From Acidimicrobiaceae bacterium (GTDB taxonomy: Bacteria > Actinomycetota > Acidimicrobiia > Acidimicrobiales > UBA8190), in NCBI GenBank assembly GCA_003151955.1, contig PLZB01000016.1:1-41024 (forward strand): a stretch of 41,024 nt of DNA, in the 5' to 3' direction. The notes beneath the pieces are model-generated. The model ran no database searches, was not told where the DNA came from, and saw nothing but the letters and a program-made list of their open reading frames with translations. This document shows, piece after piece, positions 1 to 8,259 of the stretch; position 1 is the stretch's first letter, and the number at the start of each line of letters is the position of its first letter. Both the position numbers and the translations under genes were made by a program.

Positions 1-689
1 GCCGCCGAGGCCGCCGAGGCCGCCATGGCGGCGAAGGCGGTGTCGGCGGCGGCGGCCACCTCGTCAGCTGAGACGTTCTGTGCAATCGGAGGACCGGAGG
101 CCAGGTCGCCCGTGGGGGGGACGAGATCAGACCCGAATTCTGCAGCCAGAAGCGCGTCGATCTCGCTCTCCCCGAGATCGCCGACCGGGGCCAGCTGCTC
201 TGTTTGGACGGGAGGCGGAGGCGGAGGAGGAGGCGGGGGCGATTGCACCACTGGGGTGGGAGGTGGAGCGGGCGGGTCCACGGGAGTCGGCGGAGGGGGC
301 GGAACCTGGACGACGGGTGCGGGAGCGGGCGGGGGAGCAGGGGGTGGGGGAGCGGCAACCGCAGGCTCTGGCGCGGGTGCCGGAGCCTCGACGACCGGTG
401 CCTGCGCTGCGACATCGGCGGGTGCTTCTGGAGCCGGAGCCTCGGGGGAAGCCGGCAACGCTGCCTGTGGGGCCGCACCGGCGCCGAGGGCCGGGTTGCG
501 GTCGGTGAGCGCATCCCTGACGATTCCGCCCAGGTCCTCGATCGACTTGGCCAGCATCACCTGGCTCTGTTGCACGTCGGAGAGGCGTTGCAGGATCTGG
601 TGCCAGAGCTCAGCTGACGACAGCGCCATCGAGCGGACGAGGTCGTCCGGTGACTGCTGCTCGCCAGGCTGGCGGCTCTCCATTGTCAT
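1..689 (-). CDS. Pro/Ala-rich protein of unknown function, 3' end outside window
   Basis: About 229 codons are visible and the gene runs off the left edge. The ATG at 689 follows a purine-rich ribosome binding site (GGGGAGAGG); a second in-frame ATG lies two codons later. Residues 1-70 look like a folded, helical, glutamine-rich segment (DDLVRSMALSSAELWHQI is typical). A long Pro/Ala/Val linker with poly-Pro runs follows, then an acidic patch (GESEIDALLAAEFGSD) and an Ala-rich stretch at the edge. No signal peptide or membrane segment is seen in the visible part. Its position beside a type IV pilus locus hints at a link to it, but that is only inference. The opposite strand gives a Gly-rich open frame that is a shadow of this gene. 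Confidence 0.75.
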   Translation of the reverse strand, partial: MTMESRQPGEQQSPDDLVRSMALSSAELWHQILQRLSDVQQSQVMLAKSIEDLGGIVRDALTDRNPALGAGAAPQAALPASPEAPAPEAPADVAAQAPVVEAPAPAPEPAVAAPPPPAPPPAPAPVVQVPPPPPTPVDPPAPPPTPVVQSPPPPPPPPPPVQTEQLAPVGDLGESEIDALLAAEFGSDLVPPTGDLASGPPIAQNVSADEVAAAADTAFAAMAASAASA

Positions 690-835
690 GTCCGCCTCTC
701 CCCTCGGCAATCTCAGGCGTCCGGTCGCACGCGTCGGTCAAAGGTTGCGCGGGACAACGGCGAAGCGTAGTCGACCGACTACCGAGGCGGAAGCGTTCTC
801 TGTCCCCGTCGCACCTCGGACGACGCGAGCCGCAC

Positions 836-1132
836 TCAGGCTCTGGCGGCGCTCCTGAGTTCCTCCAACGACAGCTCTCCTGTCGCTTCCCCGCCGCACT
901 GCCCACAATGCTCGATGTGGCGCCAGGAGCGCAGGAGACGGGTGCCCTCCGGGTTCAGGAGGACGACGAACGACTCCGAGATCGGATCGACATCGAGGCC
1001 GAAGTACGGCCGCCACCCGGTCGAGGCCTGATCGGTGTCGAGGTCCAATCCCTTGAGAATCCTCCGAAAGCACTGTCGATCCTGATCGAACAGCCAGGTG
1101 CTGTGGCAGGACTCCAAGACCAGCGGCTCCAT
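836..1132 (-). CDS. Small conserved-looking protein of unknown function (98 aa)
   Basis: A 98-residue protein beginning MEPLVLESCHSTW. The chosen ATG at 1132 has AAGGA 8 nt upstream. The reading frame is open up to 1225, but that extension has a poor, Arg-rich composition. The protein has several Trp and Cys residues, including a CGQC motif near the C-terminus (HIEHCGQCGGE) that could bind a metal or form a disulfide, and no membrane segment. I do not recognise the family. It lies 146 nt upstream of the Pro-rich gene on the same strand and may be co-transcribed with it. Confidence 0.6.
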   Translation of the reverse strand: MEPLVLESCHSTWLFDQDRQCFRRILKGLDLDTDQASTGWRPYFGLDVDPISESFVVLLNPEGTRLLRSWRHIEHCGQCGGEATGELSLEELRSAARA

Positions 1133-1310
1133 GAGAAGAATCCTTGCCCGAGAAGATCGTCGAACACGCCGCGGGAGTGTTGCGATTGGGTGACGAAGGG
1201 AACTTGGGTGGTGACGTCCCCACAAAGCGTCGCTATCGAGATCACGAGCGACGTGCGCTGTGCATTGAGTTCTGGAGGCAGCGGCAACCGGTACCGCAGC
1301 CCTGGATGAT

Positions 1311-1781
1311 TCAGATGACGTGAAGTCCGAGCAGGACCAGGATCACGATGCCGAGAGCGACGACGGAGAGCAGCACTCCCATCATGGCGGGCGAGATCTT
1401 CCGGTCGGCGGTGGGTGTGCCCCTCTGCCGGGCCCAGTGGGCCACTTCGACCTCGATGCGGTCCGGGTCCTGCGTCGGGATGGCGAATCGGTGCGTCCGC
1501 GTGGCAGTGGTTGCCTCCACGACGACCGCAGGTCCTCCGTCAGGGGTCTCGGTCCTCGCTGTCGCGGCGAATTCGACGACGGTCTCCCAAGGAAGCTCGG
1601 CGGCCAGGGCCCCATCGGGTTTCAGGACCCGGATACCCCTGTTGTCGACCACCAGTCCAAGCCCCGGCACCGCCACCCCACCGGAGGTGTCACTGGTCAG
1701 GAGGTAGGTGGAGGGGTACGCCAGTTGCCCCGCGAAAGTGCTCGTAGCCGGATCGGAAAGCGGGTGGGAGACGTCGGACAC
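1311..1781 (-). CDS. C-terminally membrane-anchored protein of unknown function
   Basis: A 156-residue protein. The GTG at 1781 is preferred because AAGGA lies 6 nt upstream; a TTG at 1802 is an alternative that adds 7 residues. Residues 20-125 look like a beta-rich soluble domain (VPGLGLVVDNRGIRVL, LPWETVVEFAAT) resembling a PH-like fold. One hydrophobic helix follows at the extreme C-terminus (MMGVLLSVVALGIVILVLLG), as in tail-anchored proteins. It is divergent from pilT, with about 95 nt between the starts. No family could be named with confidence. Confidence 0.7.
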   Translation of the reverse strand: MSDVSHPLSDPATSTFAGQLAYPSTYLLTSDTSGGVAVPGLGLVVDNRGIRVLKPDGALAAELPWETVVEFAATARTETPDGGPAVVVEATTATRTHRFAIPTQDPDRIEVEVAHWARQRGTPTADRKISPAMMGVLLSVVALGIVILVLLGLHVI

Positions 1782-1861
1782 TCGGAATCCTTGCTGGTGC
1801 AACCACGCGTCGCGCGCAAAACGTCACGCGTGGGGGTTGGGTTTGGAACGCCTTGGTAGCC

Positions 1862-1867
1862 TAGACT
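1862..1867 (+). promoter_or_regulatory. -10 box (TAGACT) of a probable leaderless pilT transcript
   Basis: TAGACT fits the actinobacterial TANNNT -10 consensus and ends 8 nt before the ATG of pilT. There is no Shine-Dalgarno sequence in between (only a C-rich run), so transcription would start at or next to the A of the ATG. No convincing -35 is visible. The same box at nearly the same distance precedes leuS at the other end of the window. Confidence 0.5.
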
Positions 1868-1875
1868 ACGGCCCC

Positions 1876-3000
1876 ATGGATCGTGGCGACTTGGATCGGC
1901 TCCTGCACACACTCGCTGAGCTCGACGGCTCGGACCTCCACATCAAGGCGGGAGCACCCCCGCGGATCCGGGTGGACGGCTACCTTCGGACCTTGGACGA
2001 CGAGCCCCGGTTCAACGCCGACGAGACCCGAACCCTGGCCGAGGCGATAATGCCGCCAAGCATCCTCGAGATCTTCAACGAGAAGCGCGAAGCGGACTTC
2101 GCCTACAGCGTCCCCGGACTCGGCCGATTCCGGACCAACGCCTTCTACCAGCGTTCTTCGGTGGCGCTGGCCATGCGACGAGTGAGGACGAACGCCGCCA
2201 CCGTCGCCGAACTGGGCCTTCCCGACGTGGTCCGCCGGTTGTCGGAGGAGCACCGTGGACTCGTGCTCGTCACCGGGCCGACCGGTTCGGGAAAGACGAC
2301 CTCGTTGGCGGCCATGGTCGACCACATCAACCACACCCGGGCCTGTCACATCATCACCATCGAGGATCCGGTCGAGTACCTCCACCGTGACGATCTCGCC
2401 GCCATCGACCAGCGGGAGGTCGGGTTCGACACGGACAGTTTCACCTCTGCCATGCGGGTCATCTTGCGCCAGGACCCCGACGTCATCCTGATCGGCGAGA
2501 TGCGGGACCCCGAGACGGTCTACACCGCTCTCACCGCGGCCGAGACCGGCCACCTGGTCTTCTCGACGCTGCACACCACGACGGCGACCGAGACCATCAA
2601 CCGGATCGTCGACTTCTTCCCCCCTCACCAGCAGGGGCAGATCCGGGTCAGTCTTTCGGGCGCCCTCAAGGGGACGATCTGTCAGCGACTGATTCCCAGG
2701 TCCGACGGGAAGGGTCGAGTCCCGAGCCTGGAGATCATGGTGGTCAACGGCCGCATCCAGCAGGCCATTCTCGATCCTCTGCAGACTTCTGACATCGACC
2801 AGATCATCGCCGAGGGCGAGTACTACGGGATGCAGACCTTCGATCAGTCCCTGGCCCGGTTGTTGCAACAGGGTGTCATCGACCTGCGTGAGGCCATGAA
2901 CGCGGCCTCGAATCCCCACGACCTCAAGGTCATGCTGGAGCGCATGGGCGTGGTCCAGACCGGCCGGGGTGGCGGCCAGATGGCGACCACCGCTTCCTGA
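1876..3000 (+). CDS. pilT: Type IV pilus retraction ATPase PilT
   Basis: A hexameric ATPase that powers depolymerisation of type IV pili at the inner face of the membrane. The 374-residue length is normal for PilT. The N-terminal PAS-like domain contains the signature GSDLHIKAGAPPRIR. The Walker A motif GPTGSGKT is at about residue 134, the Asp-box region EDPVEYLH follows, and Walker B VILIGEMRD is at about residue 203. His-box residues are in FSTLHTTTATETI. The start is the ATG at 1876, which sits immediately after a -10 box and removes an unlikely 56-residue extension. It is convergent with the prepilin-peptidase-like gene (26 nt apart). A second PilT homologue is encoded 3.7 kb downstream, so the two may divide retraction work. 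Confidence 0.93.
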   Translation: MDRGDLDRLLHTLAELDGSDLHIKAGAPPRIRVDGYLRTLDDEPRFNADETRTLAEAIMPPSILEIFNEKREADFAYSVPGLGRFRTNAFYQRSSVALAMRRVRTNAATVAELGLPDVVRRLSEEHRGLVLVTGPTGSGKTTSLAAMVDHINHTRACHIITIEDPVEYLHRDDLAAIDQREVGFDTDSFTSAMRVILRQDPDVILIGEMRDPETVYTALTAAETGHLVFSTLHTTTATETINRIVDFFPPHQQGQIRVSLSGALKGTICQRLIPRSDGKGRVPSLEIMVVNGRIQQAILDPLQTSDIDQIIAEGEYYGMQTFDQSLARLLQQGVIDLREAMNAASNPHDLKVMLERMGVVQTGRGGGQMATTAS

Positions 3001-3025
3001 CCCTGCTCTGGCCCCGTCAGTCGGG

Positions 3026-3805
3026 TCACGCTCGAACAATGGCGGCGAGGACGAGAGCCGCCCCCACCGAGGACGCGGCCACAACGGCCACGCCTGCCCG
3101 GTCGGCACGGTGGTTCCGACGAGCGACGCCGAGGGCCACGCTCGTCGCCAGTGCCGCCACCGCGGCCGCAGCCAGGGGCAGCGGACCCAGCCACCCCACC
3201 GTCGTTGCTGCCGGCAGGAGCGTCGTCAGGCCGACGGTGGCGCCCGGAGGGGACCTCCGGGCCATGATCGCCGAGACGACAAGGACGGCGATTCCGGCGG
3301 TAGCCACCCCTAGTCCGGCCCCGACGAGCCGGGCCCAGTGCCCTCCCGTGGCCCCGACGGCGATGAGCCCCACGCCGGCGACGCCGGTTCCGATCTGGGC
3401 GACAGCCTCCGGCGGCTCCAGACCGTCGAGCTCCACGGCCACCAGGCACAGGAGGGTCGCTCCGAGGACACAGAACGACGGCACGGCCCAATCGAGCCCG
3501 AGCAGGGCGGCGACGACGGCGAACAGGAGCCCGGTCGTTCCCTCGACCAGGGGGTACCTGACCGAGATCGGTTCCCCGCACTGCCGGCACCGGCCCCGGA
3601 GGATGGCCCAGGAGACGAGCGGGATGTTGTCGCCGGAGCGGACCGGCGATTCGCAGCGAGGACAGAACGACCGGGGATGCGACACCGACAGCCCCCGGGG
3701 CGAACGGTAGATCACGACGTTCAGGAACGAGCCGACGATCAGCCCCAGGATTCCGGCCAGAACGATCTCGGCGGTCCGCTCGGTGGCAACGGAGGCGGCG
3801 ATCAC
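3026..3805 (-). CDS. Prepilin peptidase-like membrane protein with degenerate catalytic motifs
   Basis: A 259-residue polytopic protein starting at a GTG. The N-terminal part is clearly type IV prepilin peptidase (PilD family): GLIVGSFLNVVIYRSP, followed by the zinc-type loop CPRC...CRQC and the conserved RYPLVE. The A24 aspartyl protease half keeps the membrane helices but not the catalytic residues. Where active enzymes have ID...LPD this protein has VELDGLEPPE, and where they have GxGDxK it has PPGATVG. From sequence alone it may be inactive as a protease, or another PilD may exist elsewhere in the genome. Its start overlaps the stop of a 25-codon frame (GTGA), which suggests translational coupling. 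It lies convergent to pilT and divergent from pilB. Confidence 0.82.
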   Translation of the reverse strand: MIAASVATERTAEIVLAGILGLIVGSFLNVVIYRSPRGLSVSHPRSFCPRCESPVRSGDNIPLVSWAILRGRCRQCGEPISVRYPLVEGTTGLLFAVVAALLGLDWAVPSFCVLGATLLCLVAVELDGLEPPEAVAQIGTGVAGVGLIAVGATGGHWARLVGAGLGVATAGIAVLVVSAIMARRSPPGATVGLTTLLPAATTVGWLGPLPLAAAAVAALATSVALGVARRNHRADRAGVAVVAASSVGAALVLAAIVRA

Positions 3806-3879
3806 GCCGGCGAGAGGCCGTGGAGGAAGCGGTGCCCGGCGGCCCGTGCCGGAGCCTCATCATCACGGAGAGTGTTCAT
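3802..3879 (-). CDS. Possible 25-codon leader peptide ahead of the prepilin peptidase-like gene
   Basis: The ATG at 3879 has a strong purine-rich ribosome binding site (GGGAAGGGAAG), while the GTG of the next gene has none. The frame encodes 25 residues (MNTLRDDEAPARAAGHRFLH, then GLSPA). It ends in TGA overlapping that GTG by 4 nt. This looks like a leader that delivers ribosomes to the downstream start. The alternative is that a frameshift separates an original longer N-terminus; the downstream protein already begins normally for its family, so coupling is preferred. Confidence 0.4.
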   Translation of the reverse strand: MNTLRDDEAPARAAGHRFLHGLSPA

Positions 3880-3905
3880 ATGCCCGCTCTTCCCTTCCCC
3901 GGGCC

Positions 3906-3920
3906 GGTCAAGGTAGCATG
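3906..3920. promoter_or_regulatory. Overlapping divergent -10 boxes between the pilD-like gene and pilB
   Basis: On the minus strand TGCTACCTT reads as an extended -10 (TGN-TACCTT, 3915-3910). It would start a transcript about 25 nt before the ATG at 3879. On the plus strand TAGCAT (3914-3919) could start the pilB transcript with a leader of about 90 nt. The two boxes share bases, so the two directions would compete for RNA polymerase. No clear -35 is seen for either. Confidence 0.35.
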
Positions 3921-4018
3921 TTGGCCCAGGCTTTCGTCTCTGACGTCGTGTCTCATCTGAGCACTTCATTGGGGGAGAAGCGTTCAATGTGGGTTCGGTC
4001 CGTGCCGATGGGGGAAGC

Positions 4019-6658
4019 ATGAGCGACGTCGACGCCGTCAGGCTGCTCGCCAGTGAGTACAACCTGGAATTCGTCGACCTCGACCGTTACAACGTCGACC
4101 CGTCCGCGGCCGGGGTGCTGTCTGCCAAGGTGGCGCGCAAGCACCACGTCGTTCCGATCGGTCGGAAGTTCGGGGCCCCGGTCATCGCCATCTCCAATCC
4201 GGGCGATGTCATGGCCATGGACACCCTGCGGGCCACCATCGGTCGGGAGTTCATCTCGGTGGTCGCTGTGGGAGATCAGATCGACACCTGCCTGGATCGG
4301 ATCTACTCGGTCGGCGACGGGGTTCCCACCAATGGTGGAGCGGTGTCCTCGAACGGGCACGGCGCCGCCGTGATGACGACCGAGGCACCCCCGATCACCG
4401 AGGTCGAGGAGGTCCTCGACGACGATCCCCTGTCGGCGGCCCTCGACGACGCGCTCGGACTTTCCGTCTGGGGCGTCGCCTTTGCGGCCAACGCCGCCGA
4501 GGTCATCGAGCCCGAGGTCATCGAGCCCGAGGTCATCGAGCCCGAGGTCATCGAGCCTGAGGTCACTGAGCCCGAGGTCATCGAGCCCGAGGTCACTGAG
4601 CCCGAGGTCACTGAGCCCGAGGTCGCTGAGGCCATCGAAGCGGAGGCACCAACCGAGGTTGCCCATGAAGCGGCGGCCGTGGTACCCGTCGTGGCCGAGT
4701 CATCTGCCACTCCCGACGACCCGGACGACGTGTCGAACACCGTCGATACGGAAACCGGGCTGCATCTCGATCCCGTGATCCTGGCGGAGGGAGAGATCCA
4801 GCAGGCCGAGGCCGCTCTGATGGCGTCGGCTACCACTGAGTCCCCTCCTGAGGCGACGAGTGAAGTCGAGAACGTCGAGCTGGCGGCCGATCTGGTTGAG
4901 GAGGCAGTCGCAGAATTCGAGCACAGCGGCGGTGACACCAGCCACGGAGAGCCGGTCGAAGGGGAGCTCGCGGACTTCCCGCCCCTGGCCAGGGTGCTGG
5001 TGGAAGGCGAGCGGGTGCCGTTGGCTGAGATGCGGGCAGTTCTCGACGAGCACGACCGGACCGGCCAGACGATCGCCCGGGTGCTCACGGCGAAGGGCCT
5101 CGTCACCGAGGCCGATCTGATGTGGGGGATGGCCCAGGAGATGGGCCTCGGTTTCCGGGACCTCGAGCTCGAGGGGACCGACCTGGCGGCCGCGTTCGAC
5201 CTGCCCGAGAACACCGCACGGCACCACAACGTCCTGGTGATCGGTCGTGACGCCGACGGGAACCCGATCGTGGCCGCGTCGAATCCCACCGACGTGTTCG
5301 CCATGGACGACCTGCGCACGATCATCGGGCGCAACTTCGTCACGGTGGTCGCCACCCGCTCCCAGATTAACGCCGCGATCGAGAAGGCGTACCACCATGG
5401 CGGGGATGCCGGTGACCTGGCCACCACCGCCGCCAACGAGTTCGGCGACGACACCACCGCCGAGCTCGAAAACATCCAGGTCGTCGACGACGCCCCCATC
5501 GTCCGCTACGTCAACCTGCTCGTTCTCCAGGCGCTCAACGAACGGGCCTCGGACATCCACATCGAGCCCACGGCCGACAGCCTCCGGATCCGATACCGGA
5601 TCGACGGGGTACTCCACGACATGTCCACGGCCCCGAGGTCGATCTCGCCGGCTGTGACCACCCGCCTCAAGGTGATGGCCGAGATGAACATCGCCGAGCA
5701 CCGCATCCCGCAGGACGGCCGCATTTCCCTGAACGTGGGCAACCGGGGCATCGACCTCCGGATGGCGACACTTCCGACGATCTACGGCGAGAAGATCGTC
5801 ATGCGGGTGCTCGACAAGTCGAATGTGGTCCTCGGATTCGAGGACCTGGGCTTCGACGGCGATCTCCTCGCCATCTACGAGCGCATCTACACGAGGCCGT
5901 ATGGCACGATCCTGGTCACGGGCCCGACTGGGTCGGGGAAGACGACCACCCTCTACGCCACCCTGGCCGCCCTGAACTCGCCCGAGAAGAACATCATCAC
6001 CGTCGAGGACCCGGTCGAGCTCCGGATCAAGGGCATCAACCAGGTGCAGCTGAACCTGAAGGCGGGCCTGACCTTCGCCTCGGCGCTGAAGTCGATCCTC
6101 CGGTCCGACCCCGACATCGTCCTGGTCGGGGAGATCCGCGACCGCGAGACCGCCCTCATCTCGGTCGAGGCGTCACTGACTGGTCACCTCGTGCTGGCAA
6201 CCCTCCACACCAACGACGCAGCCAGCACCCCGATGCGGCTGGTCGAGATGGGGCTGGAGCCGTACCTCGTCACCTCGGCGGTGACCGCCGCTCTGGCTCA
6301 ACGCCTGGCCCGACGGCTCTGCCCGCACTGCAAGGAGCCCTACGAGCCGAGCGAGGCGGACATCGTGGCGGCCGGATGGAAGGCCGAGGAGGTGTTCATC
6401 GGCTCCGAAGTGCCGAAGTTCTACCATGCAGCCGGCTGCTCGGCGTGCTCCAACACCGGCTACCGAGGCCGGAAGGCCCTCCTCGAGTTGCTCGTCATCA
6501 CCGAGGACATTGAACGCATGATCATCGAGGGAGGCACGGCAGATGACATCCACAAGCTCAGTGTGGAGCAGGGCATGGTGACGCTCCGCGAGAGTGGGCT
6601 CCGCAAGGCCATGGAAGGCGAAACCACCCTCGAAGAAGTGCTCCGGGTCGTCGCATGA
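4019..6658 (+). CDS. pilB: Type IV pilus assembly ATPase PilB with two MshEN-like domains
   Basis: The extension ATPase that drives pilin polymerisation. It has 879 residues, much longer than the usual 560-580. Residues 1-100 are a partial MshEN/GspE-N-like domain; about 160-205 is an acidic EV[IT]EP repeat; about 320-465 is a second MshEN-like domain; about 485-870 is the T2SS-E ATPase. Walker A GPTGSGKT is at about 635 and Walker B DIVLVGEIRD at about 700. The four-cysteine zinc site typical of PilB/GspE is present (CPHC at about 768, CSAC at about 807). The ATG at 4019 follows GGGGGAAG; a GTG at 3989 with GGAGAAG upstream is an alternative that adds 10 residues. The stop overlaps the next start (ATGA). 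Confidence 0.93.
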   Translation: MSDVDAVRLLASEYNLEFVDLDRYNVDPSAAGVLSAKVARKHHVVPIGRKFGAPVIAISNPGDVMAMDTLRATIGREFISVVAVGDQIDTCLDRIYSVGDGVPTNGGAVSSNGHGAAVMTTEAPPITEVEEVLDDDPLSAALDDALGLSVWGVAFAANAAEVIEPEVIEPEVIEPEVIEPEVTEPEVIEPEVTEPEVTEPEVAEAIEAEAPTEVAHEAAAVVPVVAESSATPDDPDDVSNTVDTETGLHLDPVILAEGEIQQAEAALMASATTESPPEATSEVENVELAADLVEEAVAEFEHSGGDTSHGEPVEGELADFPPLARVLVEGERVPLAEMRAVLDEHDRTGQTIARVLTAKGLVTEADLMWGMAQEMGLGFRDLELEGTDLAAAFDLPENTARHHNVLVIGRDADGNPIVAASNPTDVFAMDDLRTIIGRNFVTVVATRSQINAAIEKAYHHGGDAGDLATTAANEFGDDTTAELENIQVVDDAPIVRYVNLLVLQALNERASDIHIEPTADSLRIRYRIDGVLHDMSTAPRSISPAVTTRLKVMAEMNIAEHRIPQDGRISLNVGNRGIDLRMATLPTIYGEKIVMRVLDKSNVVLGFEDLGFDGDLLAIYERIYTRPYGTILVTGPTGSGKTTTLYATLAALNSPEKNIITVEDPVELRIKGINQVQLNLKAGLTFASALKSILRSDPDIVLVGEIRDRETALISVEASLTGHLVLATLHTNDAASTPMRLVEMGLEPYLVTSAVTAALAQRLARRLCPHCKEPYEPSEADIVAAGWKAEEVFIGSEVPKFYHAAGCSACSNTGYRGRKALLELLVITEDIERMIIEGGTADDIHKLSVEQGMVTLRESGLRKAMEGETTLEEVLRVVA
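4499..4633. repeat. 15-bp tandem repeat within pilB (9 units)
   Basis: Nine in-phase 15-bp units of the type GAGGTCATCGAGCCC encode EV[IT]EP; the last unit is degenerate (EVAEA). Units 1-3 and 6 are identical, and 5, 7 and 8 share a CACTGAG variant. This pattern suggests expansion by slippage or unequal crossover. The product is an acidic, Pro-spaced linker between the two MshEN-like domains. Confidence 0.95.
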
Positions 6659-8250
6659 GTCCTTCCGCCGCCACCAGGGTCGAATGGGCCCGACGCCTGG
6701 CCCAGGCTCTCGTCGCCAACGGGGTCGTCTCCGACGCCGACATTGCTCCTGTCCTCGACGAAGCCGGCGCGTCCGGGTCGTCGTTCACCTCGATGTTGAT
6801 CTCGCGGGGCGTTGCCGCTCCGCAGACCGTGCTCACCACCCTCGGCCAACTGGCCGGGATCCAGGTGATCGACCTCTACAACGAGCGACCGACCGCCGAT
6901 GCCGTCCAGGCCGTCTCACCGGCGCTGGCCCGTGAGTACGGCGCCGTCGGGTACCGGTTGCAGGGTGAGCAGCTCACTATCGCTTTCGGTGAGCCCCCCG
7001 ATTCCGACGACCTGCGCACCCTCTCCACGATGCTGGGCCACGTCGTCTCCCCAGTCCTGGCCGATCCGGTGGCGATCGAGCGGGTTCTTGCCGCGGTCGA
7101 GGCCCACGAGCCGGCGCCGGCCGCCCAAGGGGCCGCCCCCGTGGCACCCGGCGGCCCGACCGAGGGAACCCACTCCGAGGACGATGTCCCGCTCCACATC
7201 GACGACCTCCTCCGCTATGCCGTCAGCGTCGGAGCCTCCGACCTCCATCTCACCACCGCCATGCCGGCGTGCATCCGCCTCCACGGTGCCATCCGGCCCA
7301 TCGAGGGGTGTCCCAAGCTCGGCAACGAGGACATCCGGGACATGGTCTTCGGCATCCTGCCGCAGACACAGCGAGAGCGGTTCGAGGATGAGAAGGAGTT
7401 GGATACCTCCCACTCGATTCCCGGGGTGGGGAGGTTCCGCGTCAACGTCTTTCTCCAGCGGGGGACGGTGGCCGCTGTCCTCCGGTCCATCCCCCACGAG
7501 ATCCCCACCTTCGACTCGTTGTCGATCCCGGACGCGATCCGGTCGTTCACCGAGTTGCGGCGAGGTCTGGTCCTGGTTACCGGTCCGACAGGTTCGGGCA
7601 AGTCGACGACGTTGGCATCGCTGGTCGACACCATCAACCGGACCAAGCCGCTGCACATCATCACCATCGAGGACCCGATCGAGTTCCTCCACAACCACAA
7701 GCGGGCCATCATCAACCAGCGTGAGGTGGGCCAGGACACCACCTCGTTCTCGGAGGCGCTTCGCCGGGTGCTGCGGGAAGACCCCGACGTCATCCTCGTC
7801 GGTGAGATGCGCGACCTCGAGACCATCTCGATGGCGCTCACCGCGGCCGAGACGGGCCACCTCGTCTTCGGCACGCTCCATACCCAGGATGCCCCCCAGA
7901 CGATCGACCGCATCGTGGACGTCTTCCCCACCAACCAGCAGGAGCAGGTGCGGACGATGCTGTCGGCCGCTCTCGAAGGGGTCGTGACCCAACAGCTGAT
8001 TCTGAACGCCGAGGGCACCGGCCGTCTGGCCGTCTGCGAGGTGATGGTCTGCACCCCAGCGATCAGGAACCTGATCCGGAGCAACAAGACCCACCAGATC
8101 TACTCCATCATGCAGACCGGAGCCCAGTACGGCATGCAGACGATGGACCAGGGCTTGGCCAAGCTTGTCAAGGAAGGTCGCATCTCGGAGGCGGTGGCGT
8201 TCGACCGCTGCCGGAACGAGGACGACCTCCGCAACCACCTGAGCGCGTAG
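6655..8250 (+). CDS. PilT-family ATPase fused to an N-terminal MshEN-like domain
   Basis: A 531-residue protein. The C-terminal 355 residues are a full PilT: ASDLHLTTAMPACIRLHG, Walker A GPTGSGKS at about residue 310, EDPIEFLH, Walker B VILVGEMRD at about 379, and FGTLHTQDAPQTI. The first 135 residues instead resemble the MshEN/GspE N-terminal domain normally found on PilB-type ATPases, and a Pro/Ala linker (about 135-172) joins the two. It lacks the tetracysteine site of PilB, so the motor is retraction type. Translation is coupled to pilB (ATGA overlap), and pilC follows after 9 nt. A regulated retraction motor, perhaps nucleotide-sensing through MshEN, is an inference. Confidence 0.9.
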   Translation: MSPSAATRVEWARRLAQALVANGVVSDADIAPVLDEAGASGSSFTSMLISRGVAAPQTVLTTLGQLAGIQVIDLYNERPTADAVQAVSPALAREYGAVGYRLQGEQLTIAFGEPPDSDDLRTLSTMLGHVVSPVLADPVAIERVLAAVEAHEPAPAAQGAAPVAPGGPTEGTHSEDDVPLHIDDLLRYAVSVGASDLHLTTAMPACIRLHGAIRPIEGCPKLGNEDIRDMVFGILPQTQRERFEDEKELDTSHSIPGVGRFRVNVFLQRGTVAAVLRSIPHEIPTFDSLSIPDAIRSFTELRRGLVLVTGPTGSGKSTTLASLVDTINRTKPLHIITIEDPIEFLHNHKRAIINQREVGQDTTSFSEALRRVLREDPDVILVGEMRDLETISMALTAAETGHLVFGTLHTQDAPQTIDRIVDVFPTNQQEQVRTMLSAALEGVVTQQLILNAEGTGRLAVCEVMVCTPAIRNLIRSNKTHQIYSIMQTGAQYGMQTMDQGLAKLVKEGRISEAVAFDRCRNEDDLRNHLSA

Positions 8251-8259
8251 GGAGCCGAC

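Noticed and set aside
25..858. Gly-rich plus-strand open frame resembling PE_PGRS or a silk-like protein
   Set aside because: It is the antisense of a Pro/Ala-rich minus-strand gene that has a good start and ribosome binding site; the Gly runs mirror the Pro runs.
1708..1875. 56-residue N-terminal extension of pilT
   Set aside because: It overlaps the divergent upstream gene and its promoter region, and a normal PilT begins at the ATG at 1876.
4499..4633. Possible CRISPR-like array
   Set aside because: The repeats are contiguous 15-mers in coding phase without spacers.
4303..5701. Long minus-strand open frames opposite pilB (Ser-rich and Asp/Gly-rich)
   Set aside because: They mirror the pilB coding sequence, including its repeat, have no homology features, and reflect high third-position G+C.
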